Origin: Polytrichum commune
Lineage: Eukaryota; Streptophyta; Polytrichopsida; Polytrichales; Polytrichaceae
Direction: 5' to 3'
NCBI GenBank assembly: GCA_950295325.1
Contig: OX485808.1
Coordinates: 36,231,180 to 36,295,179 of the forward strand
DNA: 64,000 nt
How positions within the stretch are numbered: the first letter of the stretch is position 1; each line of letters starts with the position of its first letter. The notes below the pieces were generated by a model. It did no database searches and was not told the DNA's origin. It was given only the letters and a program-made list of their open reading frames with translations. Shown one piece after another: positions 23,040-33,511 of this stretch. The position numbers and the translations under genes are program-made.

Positions 23040-24003
23040 TTACCCAACACATCGGCGGTGGCAATGAGGTCACTCCATTCTTGGCATACTCATCCAAGCT
23101 TGGTTGGAAATGGAGTACTACTCAAGAGACTCTCAAGAAGTTCAACCCTGACAAATGGCGAAATGAAATTTCTCCTTCCACCTCTCTAAGTTGGAGCACC
23201 ATTTAGCACAAGCACAAGGTGCATAAGGAAGCGACTTTCCTTCAGTTAGTTGTTCACAAGGCAGTGGCGGTAAATGAATGGCGTGGACTAATTTCAACGG
23301 AGATTGACAAAAGTTGCCCCCATTGTGGGCAGATGTCAATGGAATCAGTGAAGCACATATTTTTCAATTGCATGCTAGCTCAACAAGTTTGGTGCTATGC
23401 AACTAACATCAATTGGCAACTATCTGCCAAAAGAGGCAACCTCGGTCCCCAAAAGTCTTTTTCAACGATGCAATGTTTTTTCGATTAGCCTCTCAGCATA
23501 TCAGCAAGACCTTTTAGTTGTGTATAGTTTTCCTTGAGGAGTGGCCTCCTGTAGATTATATGGTGTTGCCACAATGTTTTGGTTGTTAATGCCACCCATT
23601 CACCAGTGGAAAAACCAGTTAATTTCCTCTCCTTTTTTTTTTTTTTTTTTGAGACAAAAGGCCGACAAGCCAACGCCAAAGCACATGAGACAATTGGGCA
23701 AGTTTTCCGTCAAGTAGAGAAAAGATTTCACAGCCGGGATTCGAACCGCCAAATTTCCTCTCCCCTTGAAACTGCAATGAAACTTACACATTGCAGATAA
23801 ATAATATTCTCTGGCAGCTCCCTCAGTTCAAAGTGGTTTCAAATCATTGTTCACTGACACCATTAATTCATGGGCTGAAAATTTGGCGACACAAAATGCG
23901 ACGGAGATTCTTGTGTGTGCGTGCGGTGAATCCAAATTTGTCGACTGCTTTCACCACTAATTCAAGCTACCTGCAATGGGAAAACCTCCAAGCAAAGCAA
24001 TGA
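23040..24003 (+). pseudogene. Degraded LINE ORF2 remnant with a zf-RVT domain
   Basis: The reading at 23219-23488 contains KSCPHCGQMSMESVKHIFFN followed by CMLAQQVW. This is the Cys-Cys-His-Cys zinc finger found at the C-terminal end of plant L1-type LINE reverse-transcriptase proteins (zf-RVT), with its usual VxHIFFxC and trailing W. Upstream (23003-23205) and downstream (23791-24002) readings are open but out of register, so frameshifts and stops have broken it. No catalytic reverse-transcriptase motifs remain. A SINE has inserted at 23633. Confidence 0.75.
23633..23751 (-). mobile_element. tRNA-type SINE, 5'-truncated, with target-site duplication
   Basis: Read on the minus strand it contains an RNA polymerase III B-box (GGTTCGAATCC, 23737-23747) and ends in a poly-A of 18 bases (T run 23633-23650). 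Both flanks carry AATTTCCTCTCC (23621-23632 and 23752-23763), a perfect 12-base duplication. No A-box is present, so only the part from the B-box onward was inserted or kept. Length 119 bases including the tail. Confidence 0.85.
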
Positions 24004-24053
24004 ATGGAATGCCGCTCTACCACATTTAGCATGAGAAAAGAAAGAAAGGACTA

Positions 24054-24666
24054 TAGTAATATCCCGCTCAAGTACGCACCCATTTAAGTACGCATCCCGG
24101 TTAAGTGCGCAATTTTTTTTGACAAAAATTAGGGTTCGTATTTTATTGTTTGAACATGTCATGCAGAGTCATTTGCCGCGAATGCATGCTTTTTTTACGC
24201 TTGACATTCATTGTCAACGTGTTAACGTTTCGCTGCAAACATCTCAAACGATCATCACAATTCATCATACATATGTCCAACTTCCGTTTGAACATCGAAG
24301 CAAAGCAATTGGTCGTCGATGTCAAGGAGAGTAGAGCTTCAAAGCCTTAGAGGTCGGTAGCGCTTTCAGATTCAACAAATGTCTCAATAGGCTAGATTAT
24401 GTCATCAATAGGTGGTTCTTCTTCAATTCGCATCGCTTCCATAACTTTCTGGATGGCACCTTCACTAATTTCATACTCCCGCCCCAACGCTTGCTTGCTC
24501 GACTTTGCGACGATTTCAAATCATTGGGTTTCGGTCAAGCGGGTTGCCTCAAGTTTCATCTGTTTCCGTTGCGATTCATTGAATCAGAGGGTCTAGAAAA
24601 GCGATATGAGTAAAGTATGCACCAACGGCTCATGTTCAAAGTGCGTACTTAAGTGGGAGATTACTA
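24054..24666 (-). mobile_element. pogo/Emigrant-like (Tc1-mariner) element with transposase remnants
   Basis: 613 bases with inverted ends. Left TAGTAATATCCCGCTCAAGT; right, read inward, TAGTAATCTCCCACTTAAGT. TA flanks both sides (24052-24053, 24667-24668). On the minus strand a frame with a few stops reads LTETQ, then FEIVAKSSKQALGREYEISE and GAIQKVMEAM, which is a CENP-B/pogo-type helix-turn-helix pattern. It later ends KRKKSMHSRQMTLHDMFKQ and a stop. The central DDE catalytic part is absent, so this is an internally deleted, non-autonomous copy. The TIR pattern AGTAAnnnCC and the TA target fit the Emigrant/Lemi1 group of plants. Confidence 0.7.
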
Positions 24667-24699
24667 TACTTCAATTATGTACTAAAAATTATTATGACC

Positions 24700-25075
24700 T
24701 CAAGCAACCACTTACTTAGGGTTGGTTTGGACTACAGTGAAGAATTTCCACCCCAAAGACAAGGTTATTCGAGGCAACAATTGGTATGGCAAACAAGATG
24801 GAATTTGTATATAATACATCAAGTTGGAGTTTCCCAGAGACAAAGTTTCTTTTCCACGGGTTTGAGGTTGCCCAAGAAACTTGACCTCCATAGAACTCCC
24901 TTAGCCAAAAAATGTTGCCATGGTGGCACCCGTGGCATTCTTTCATCCATGCTTGAAGTAGTCCACCGGAGAGGTCTTGGCCATAGTGTAACCCGGGCCA
25001 ATGGAGAACTCATTTTGTAGCCAATCATATTGCTCCATTTCCCTAAATTTTTTGACTGGTACATTTCTTCATCAT
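24700..25075 (-). repeat. Dispersed repeat L, copy L2
   Basis: Inverted diverged copy of 16375-16800. Its minus strand has open readings of 76 and 81 codons (24716-24946 and 24819-25064) that align in pieces with L1. Function unknown. Confidence 0.5.
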
Positions 25076-25833
25076 AGTCGAAACTTGCCTTTACTTATAT
25101 AGCCCACCCACACTTACTGGTGTGGGCATGTGTCACTTTTAGCTCCAATTTGGCCAATGAAAGCCATCGGATGTAACTAGTCTCGGTCGAAGCCGTTCAC
25201 TGGTGGCCCGCACCAATAAACGTGGGCTAGCTATTGAACTGCAACCCACCAGTCAAAAAGTTGAACCCCCAAGGACCCGAGAGCCTCAAGAAAAAGTTTG
25301 GGACAACAATCACACTATCAATGCAAGCCAAGCCAAGACACAACCAAAAACAAAAACAAAAACGGCACAGATACATGCATGGAAGAATAGTGCGTGCTTT
25401 CAACCTCATATCTCATCCCCCAAAAAATTCTTACACATTTATTTTTCTTCTTCTTCTTATCCCAAAACTGACATTGGAAATACGGGTTAGTAGTGGTGGT
25501 AAGTATATCCAGTCCACTTCCGGATTGTCCGTAGTGGGCATCAAACCTACTCTTGCTTTGAGGGAAAAGTGTTAAAGTATTTGCAAAGCCTTATCAAGAA
25601 CTTTGAAGGTCATGAGAACAAGTTCAAATACTAGTTCTGTAGATCGACGGTATTATTAAATATAGGCAGATCGTGTGTATATTCAAAGTTGCCAGCAAAC
25701 AAAACAAAACACAAAACTCAATGGGTTTTGGATTGTAGAATATCCAAATGTCTGGGAAAGTTAATGCAGGCCAGGCGGTAGTAGCCTCTAACCTGGGGCC
25801 CTAGGTTAGTGAGGTATAAGTTAGAATGGCTAA
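25076..25833. other. Intergenic sequence, nothing recognised
   Basis: Short A-rich ORFs (95 and 113 codons, overlapping in two frames) result from CAAAAACAAAAAC repeats near 25345-25362. They are not taken as genes. Confidence 0.55.
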
Positions 25834-26200
25834 CTTAGCCCATTTCTACTAGATATGAAACACACGATTTTTCGGTTTTTCAAAAACTCTAAAATTCTAA
25901 CGTTTTGTTACTAGGCGGTTAGTGAATCTAACCCAAGGCCATAGCCACTTTTCTCGTGCTTTTTGGGGCTCGTATGAATGTTCTAGTCATTGTTAAAGTG
26001 AAGGTACTCGTGTGCTCGTTAAATGGTTGCATAGGCTTCCCCTAATTTTGTTGGTTGTTGAGTCTAGAGCAGTCATCGTTTTTTTTTAGCAAACAATTCA
26101 ATATCTTTGAAACACGTGGATTTTTAGTGTCCATTCTCGGAGCCACACCCAACCACATAATCGCTCGAATATGGGTATCTCAATAAGGAAATGTAACTAA
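25834..26200 (+). repeat. Dispersed repeat G, copy G2
   Basis: Landmarks GCCATAGCCACTTTTCTCGT, GTATGAATGTTCTAGTCATT and GGTTGTTGAGTCTAGA. It carries further sequence shared with G1 (GGAGCCACACCCAACCA). Confidence 0.65.
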
Positions 26201-27150
26201 GTAATTAAGGGTTGTGCACCTTAAGAAGCAGTGGTTTCATGGAGTTTGAGTGTTCCTATCTTGTGTGTTCAAATCAACAAAAATGAATGATATGCAATGT
26301 TATGACCTTTTTTGGAAACATGTTCATGCATTTACACTTTAACAACGATGATTATGTCATTTAGCGAGGGTGGGGTAATAAGGCATGTGGGAATCTAATG
26401 AAGGTGAAACTAAATTTCTTTGCGATGTGAAATCAACGCCACTCATAAATCTAGGGTTTCATAGCCCAAAGTGTCGAAGTGCTAGAAGCTCTCAATACAA
26501 GCTCTCTTTAGTTTCTTAGTGTTAGGAGACACATCAAAAGTGAGGGACACCGACTAAAAAGAAGAAAAAGAAGAAGAAGCTCTTCGAGCTCACGAAAACA
26601 AATTACGCACTCTACAAACACCTCAGACCACACACTAATTCTCCTAAAATGTATGAGACATGAGCATATATTCATGACATCAATATCACTCAGTAAAAGA
26701 AAACAAACCCTTACTAATTTTGACATTTGGCAAAATAGTGCGTGTTTCGGGAATTAGTACCACACCCACTAAATGAGACAAGACAAGACAATCCGTGTAG
26801 TGTTTTCGTGGAGTTTGAGTTTTTGCTACAAGTTTCAAGGCGCCCACAAAAAAGGGGAATGTCCATGACGGTAGTCAAAAAAACATGTGCCGCAGCAAAA
26901 ATTCTCCCAAAATCCACCGAGAGCCTCAATTTCGCTCCAGGAATTTGTGCCCGAGTCCAAAAGAAAAAAATAAAAAATTGGGTGGTGGAGAAGAGTACTA
27001 ACTTAGCCGCTCTTTGTGGAGTATATTTGGCGGAGCTTCTAAGTGCAGTTGAAGGCGCCACGAAAACCTAACTAAAAAACTAATAGACACGTGAAGGCCC
27101 AAAAGGTGGAGGGTGAACATGCGAGAGTCATGGCCGAAAATTCAACAAAC
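26201..27150. other. Intergenic sequence with an unidentified 109-codon ORF
   Basis: An ORF at 26742-27071 (plus) encodes a basic 109-residue peptide with no match that I recognise. An overlapping minus-strand ORF of 115 codons shows that this segment is open in two frames by composition. I do not call it a gene. Confidence 0.45.
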
Positions 27151-27164
27151 GACCGAATTGGAAC

Positions 27165-27610
27165 ACGTCTTGTATAGGCCGTCACTAATTTCGGAAGGTG
27201 TTCCAAGTTTTGATGGGTCCCTTGATGTTGAAACGCAACAACATTACATGGGTGCACCAAGTTTCCTCGTAATTATTGTAGGCCGCACTAGTTGAGCTTA
27301 TTTTCACACTAAAAACATTCACGATGATATTATGGGTACACGTTTTCTTAACAACCCACCACATTCAACAATCGAGATGCACCTCGTCTCAAAGTTGTCA
27401 CTACTTTTGGAAGGTTGTTTTCAAAATTTTATGCGTTCCTTGATGTTGAAACGCCACAACATTGCATGGTTGCATCGAGTTCTTTGTAGCCACACTATTA
27501 TGATAGACATTATGAGCCACACGATTGAGCCTACTTTCACACTAGAAACATTCCCAACAACATCTTGGGCGTCCACTTTTGACTAACCCACAATATTTAA
27601 CGTATTACGA
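27165..27610 (+). repeat. Diverged tandem duplication, period about 218 bases
   Basis: CTTGATGTTGAAACGC occurs at 27221 and 27439, each followed by CAACATT(A/G)CATGG. GTCACTA with GGAAGG(T) comes before both, and TTTCACACTA(A/G)AAACATTC follows both. Confidence 0.7.
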
Positions 27611-28409
27611 CACACACGTTGTAGGCTACATTACTTCTACATCCACCAACGGTGAGGGCTCTCGATCGACAATGCAAGAGCTCTAAGTTTGAAAGTCGAA
27701 ACTACAACCTTGCACGACGAGCCACTAATATTTCGAACTCCACATCGTTAATATCGCAAGGGACTCAAATCACATCATCAGTGCACTGAAATTGATTTAG
27801 AAAAACCCAAAAACCCAAAAACCTAATGTGACTGAAAGCACGTCGGGATGGTTTCAAACTGGCTAATTCTCTAAAATCACAAAATATCATAATAACATCT
27901 GCGAGATAATGACATTCACTCATGACGTGAAACACTAAAAAAAGAATAGCACCATGCCCATGCCCATGCCCATAGGAGTTGGCATATGGCCATAAATTGA
28001 TGTTCCCTTTGGCATTTCTTCTTCTTCTACTTTACTTTTCTTGGGTTGGAGTTGACCAATGGCATACCGACGCATGCAATTGAGGGCCATTCCTTAATTG
28101 TGGAGTGGGGAACCCAGAGAGAAGGAAGAAATGAAATAGTATTTTAAAGGGAGGAGATCCGCCTGCCCCCATGATATTATTAGGTAGAGGCATGCTCCAA
28201 TATTCGGGCAACCTGGGCTGCCCCCAGCCTCCCACTCCCATACCTTCACACTCCACCACGCGTTTTGGATCGACTGAAATCCTGACACCTGCTGCACCAC
28301 CAAAGGACAAGGAAACTAGGAGCAGCTTAACTTAGAGGAGGAGAAGAAGAAGAAGAAAACACGTCCTCTTCCTTTAATTTCGTGCCGTTCTCAAGACCCG
28401 TAGTCGTGG

Positions 28410-28431
28410 AAAAAAAAAAAAAAAAAAAAAA
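28410..28431. repeat. Poly-A tract
   Basis: 22 consecutive A, preceded by an AAG/GAAG-rich stretch (28335-28360). It could mark the end of a retroposed sequence, but no source or duplication was identified. Confidence 0.85.
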
Positions 28432-28967
28432 CAACGACAACAACAAAAACAATTAACAATTGGCAATGTTTGCTGTTGAAACTTGTGCAGCGTTTGTGAC
28501 TGCCTCATGCAATGTGTGTGTTTGACCATTTTCATTTGACGTTCAACTTCAACTCTAAAGTGCCACTTGAACTCCTCTACAACGAAAACAACAAAGAATG
28601 TCAATTCGACATCTATATCTTTCAATCTACATTGTCATCCAAAATGTGAAATTTCAGTCTCCAATTAACGAGCACGTGTCATTTCAATTTTTAACGTGCC
28701 AATTGAAGTGTGTCGTTGTTGTTGTTTTCTTGTTTCCTTTTCTTTTCTTTTTCTTTTTCTTTTTTCCCGCAACTCACACTATGTGTCAAATCCTAGATTG
28801 TGTGTCTCACTTACTGTGTTTTTTTTGGGGGGGGGGGGAGGGGATCAAAAATACACGTAGATTTCATCGTCTTGCTTTCTCCCACTACATGGTTTGCAAA
28901 TTCTTGATGCTAAGGTACATGGGTCTTATATGTTTTTATTTTTTTATTTTTTTAACAAAAAACACTA

Positions 28968-29220
28968 GCCCACTTCTCCTAGGATATGGAACATGCGATT
29001 AGTAATAGATGGTTGGCGAATCTAAATCAAGGCCATAGCCACTATCCTAATCGTTTTTGGAGTTGATATGAATGTGTTGTTCATTATCAACATGAAGATT
29101 GTCATGCTCATTGAATGGCCTTTACGGATCTCCCCAATTATGTATACCATCAAGCCTAGAACGATTGTCATATTCTGAGCACATAGTCAATCTCTTTTAA
29201 ACACACGTTTTTTCTACGAG
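28968..29220 (+). repeat. Dispersed repeat G, copy G3
   Basis: Begins ACTAGCCCACTTCTCCTAGG and includes AAATCAAGGCCATAGCCACT and GAGCACATAGTCAATCTC. Confidence 0.65.
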
Positions 29221-29762
29221 GGGATTTATAGGGGTTCAACACTTTATTGGTAGATGATTAAAAAACCAACATGGATGCATGATGTTAAGGTGGTGGACCT
29301 CCTCATACTTGCTTTGTATTTCTCGTGCACGATTTGAGGGTGTTGATTGTGGGGAAGATGTTGGTTTTAGCACTATATACCTTATGTGTGTATTGTGGTC
29401 TATAAAATGGTAGATTCTAAGCCCCCATTCATAGCTTCGATACCCATCTAGTGGAAGAGAACGTGTGGTAAGAGCATGGCAAATCCTCCAAGGTTCCCCC
29501 TCCCCTAAATACTAGGTGTGTGTATCCCATCCTCTCCAAGCCAACACTCTTACATATTCCATTACACAATCATTCGTAACGAACTTCAAAACACTCCAAC
29601 ATATTGTATTCTCACTCGTCCAGGAAGCATGACCCAACCCTTGATCAAGGTGCCCATCTCCATACTTCATTAGGACCATTAGCTCATTACCATTGGTTCT
29701 CTTCCACTTGACTGGTTTGAAATATACAAATATGGGTTGGAAACCTACTACTATAAATGTGT

Positions 29763-29783
29763 AGAGAGAGAGAGAGAGAGAGA
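29763..29783. repeat. AG dinucleotide microsatellite
   Basis: About ten AG units. Confidence 0.9.
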
Positions 29784-29880
29784 TAGATTCAACTTTGTGC
29801 TAATGAGTAGTGTGGTAAACTTACCACATTCATTTTAGGATGTTTGAAAGGCAAAACCTTGCAGTGACTAAAAATGGAGG

Positions 29881-30493
29881 AGAGAGAGGGAATTATTGTA
29901 TAAAATCTAACTTCTCATCCATCCAACTTAGAACCCCTTAACTAGTATGCAACATACGTGTTACTTTCCTTAGTTGATTTGACACCATAATTAGCTTTAA
30001 AGACCCCAAACAACAATAATTATGATAGTTAGTGTCACATGGCAATTTATATCACTATGGCAACTTGTCATATGACAATTCTTCTTAATAAGTGAACAAA
30101 TATTGTCATTGATGATGGACGAGTTCATCCATTGGCCACAATCCCACCTTCTCCTGTCATCAAACTTGTGATGAAATATTACCATAGATGATTGAATTCG
30201 GATGAAAGATCACTTGGTAAGTGATAGTAATCACACCATTATAAATCTACAATCCCCACAAAAAATTACAAATAATGACAAATAATGTTGAATTAACATT
30301 TAGTGTTGGTGACACTACACCGCGGGTTTAAATTAGTGTTGAGCAAGATGATTAGAGTTGGTGACACTAAATATGATATTTGGTGTAGTTTGCTCAAGGT
30401 CGTTTCATATGAATTGGCAACGAACGTATAGGGGTCCAAGTCCTTATGATGGATGGATGAGAGGTACACTTGTTACAATAAGTCCCTCCCTCT
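29881..30493. mobile_element. Family F MITE, copy F5, interrupted by family A
   Basis: Left GAGAGAGGGAATTATTGTAT with CTCATCCATCCAACTTAG. The right end is GATGGATGAGAGGTACACTT followed by CCCTCCCTC. The F interior (TTAGTTGATTTGACACC) is split at about 30010 by copy A5 and resumes at 30389. Confidence 0.75.
30011..30388 (+). mobile_element. Family A MITE, copy A5, nested in F5
   Basis: The right end, GACACTAAATATGATATTTG with GTGTAG, is clear. The left end is degraded (AATTATGATAGTTAGTGTCA). The interior matches A2: GATCACTTGGTAAGTGA, GACAAATAATGTTG and ATTTAGTGTTGGTGACAC. Confidence 0.75.
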
Positions 30494-32297
30494 TGATGCG
30501 GTCCTCGTGCATTGAACTAGTAGTATGTGTCCACCTAGCCTAGTCTAGCCTAGCCTAGCATTTCAACATCCTTTCTTTCTTCACGACACCTTCTTGACAC
30601 GATCAATGTGACGATGGGGCCCAAAACTCCGAGGCACACTATTATTGTCCCTTATTGTACATAGGCTTAGATTGCATCCCAAGTGCATGGCACAAAGCTT
30701 ACCTAGACGTATTGTTGATAAGTTATAAAGAACGAGTCTCTTTTTTGAAGTGTGAACGTGTGAGGTATGTATGTGTAGTAGCACCAACTTATTGAGTTGT
30801 TTCCAACTTGCCCAACATTATTAAGTCCAAGCCCGTACTTCATTTTATTTTATTTTATTTTATTTTATTTCTCCGTATATAGGTTGGGGATAACCAAACA
30901 ATGTTATTTTTTGTTTGGGCAAGTGGTGGTGTTCTTGGTCTACTTCCTTAAGGCCATGAGAAAAAATGATTTAGGATTTCTTGTGGTCATGGTTGGTGGT
31001 CCAAAGATCGTGACCAAAAAACATTTATATGAGTTTCAAAAAGCTTTGGTCACATGATAGTGTGAGGAGCAAACTTAGACCAAGTGTAGTTTTTCTAACG
31101 GAAAGAAATGATACAATCTTAATCAAATAGGAATTCACTAAAAAGGGAACTTTGCATAAATTGACATGGGCTAAAGATAGGAGTTATAAAAATTAGACTT
31201 GTTTTTGACATGGCCTCTTTCATTTTAGGTTGAGGCAACTTATATGGATTCTCTCACCGCAAAATTTGGGTGGCCACTGAACATTATCCAATGTTGGACA
31301 TATAATTTCACGTCACTTTTCATCCCGGGGGGGGGGGTGATGGACTCTTAATACTACGAACTAACATGAATGTAAGAAAGGGTATCATTTGAGGCATTAG
31401 CATGCATGGTATACATAAGAGAAAGGTGTTAATTTTCTCTAGTGTGTACATTTGAAATGAATGTTAAGAATTTTGAAGTAAACGTAAATGTACAAAATGG
31501 GGCCCTAAAGTTTAGGATTTCTTTTTGACAATAGATGTGTTAGTTTCATGTATTTCATAATTTCATTCATTTTTTTAAATGGTAATATTCCTTGATGACT
31601 CCCTTGTCGATTTATTGTTAGGGTTCGCATTTGGGTCGTAGGACAAGCTAGAGCCTCTCGGAGTGCTCATGGGCTCCCTTGAGTTTTGCTCTATGCATTG
31701 TGGCCAAGTTATTGTGCTCCCGTCTTTCTTTGTTTGATGCAATCGTTGAGTTGCATGTTGTACGTGGATGGAAAAATGTTCATTGACTTTCTCATTAGGA
31801 AGTGAACATGGATTTTACATGTAACAAAGGCATATTTAGTTCATGATTTATATTTTATATATGCAGTGAAGGCACTTATCACATTAAATTGAAAGGCTTA
31901 GTGTAAATACTTGAGTTAGTTTTCTAGCATGTCATTAGTATGTATACATGTGTTTTTTCTCTATAAACTTCTTGTACACAGGGGTTTTAATCTCGTAGTG
32001 ACCCACGCATGTCATTTAGATTCCAATTGAGAGTATCCCCCCCCCCTTGCGTGGGGCTTTTCATCCATTCTTTGACATTGTCACTTCTCTTTTTGGTGAC
32101 CTTGTGTAAAACACACTAGGACCATCACTTCTTTCTCAACCATTTCATAACCTTTAGAGAGCAATGGTCATGGTCACTAGTTATTACTAATGAAAACAAA
32201 ACATGCCCTAATAATGCCAATACTAAATCCGCAAGACTCAAGATCTAGGAAGTATCGTTAGGGCCCTACATGGAATAGATTTTGGCCCCACAATACA
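30494..32297. other. Intergenic sequence, no gene recognised
   Basis: Contains a TTTTA microsatellite at 30842-30871, a G10 run near 31326 and a C10 run near 32038. Short ORFs only (86 codons at most). Confidence 0.6.
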
Positions 32298-32524
32298 CAC
32301 TACACTAAATATGATATTTAGTGTGACTTACTATTTGGAATTACGCAATGCTACAATTGTTTATCGTGAATCTCATTTTTTACCAACCATGGTCGAATTG
32401 GTTGTTTGGACACTATAGAACATTAACATCTTTACTGGGTAAAAAAATACATTTGTAGTAAAAAGATATAAGAACATGTAACTCTGAATAGTAAGTCACA
32501 CTAAATATCATATTTAGTGTAGTG
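32298..32524. mobile_element. MITE with long inverted ends (family K, palindromic type)
   Basis: 227 bases. The ends form an inverted repeat of about 40 bases, starting CACTACACTAAATATGATAT and continuing through TTAGTGTGACTTACTATT. The outer 21 bases of each end (CACTAAATAT-G-ATATTTAGTG) are themselves a palindrome. Inside is GAACATTAACATCTT, shared with 10.57 kb. Confidence 0.85.
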
Positions 32525-33331
32525 AGTGTGTATATGTTACAATATAATGTAACTTATTAATTTGTTACGATTTGATGACATCCAACCCAATGAAGACATA
32601 TGTAATGCATGTATGGTTACTGATAGGGACTACCTCTGGCATGGTGCAATAGCAATTGTCCCAAAGCCTTGCTCAATAAACCCATCATGGCTATGATCGA
32701 GGTCTCTCTCACTCTCTCTCCCTCTCATGCTATTTATATGATGTTTTTATATTATAGATTCCCCTTTGACATGGTATCGTAGTTCATTGAGGAATAATTT
32801 GATAGATCATAATGATTGGAAATTCATGAGCATTGTTCTTGATTTTGAGATTCACAAGTGCGAAGTTAAATTTTGGATTTGAGAATTTTGAAGTTGGTAA
32901 GGTTTGTGCTTAATCTACTACGAGGTAGTTCAACTCATTTCCATATATTTTAGGCACGGCCATCAAACTCCAACGCAAAGATGATCTATTGAAAGTTATC
33001 TAACTCTTGTGTACAAATTTTTTCGTGTGCAAATGTTTAACTCCAATGCACAAAACATCCGTCTTGGAAGGTCTAACATTTGTGCATGTTCAAACGAACT
33101 TTTCCCAATATGAAATGCTAAGCCTATAGAACCAAGTATGTTCACATGACAAACAAGCACAAACATATCAACAAATCATCCACTAGCACAATTTTATATT
33201 ATTTTATCCATCTTTGTGTGATGTCATTGGAATTTGTATTATCAAGTTGTGTCCAATAAGCACGTTGATGAGGATGAATGGTTCATTGCTCCTTACTCCA
33301 TCATCCATATCTTTTTACACATTGTTGTAAG

Positions 33332-33511
33332 CTCCCCCCCCCCTTCTCAAAACATTATTCAAATCCATAATAATGTTATGTGGGATTGACAATATTTCAC
33401 AAAATATTTCTCATATTCAATTTGAATTTGGAAAATATTCCATTAATTATTGTCAGTCCCACATAATATTGTTATGGATATGAATAATGTTATGCTTGCA
33501 TGAGGGGGGAG
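33332..33511. mobile_element. Foldback MITE, 180 bases
   Basis: Both ends read inward as CTCCCCCC, then (after a few bases) AACATTATTCA(A/T)ATCCATAA, then TTATGTGGGA(T/C)TGACAATA. Nearly the whole element can fold into one hairpin. The CTCCC start resembles Stowaway-type ends, but I do not see a clean TA duplication. Confidence 0.75.

Noticed and set aside
26714..27071. Opposing ORFs of 109 and 115 codons
   Set aside because: Both strands are open over the same bases, no family is recognisable, and there is no promoter or splice support.
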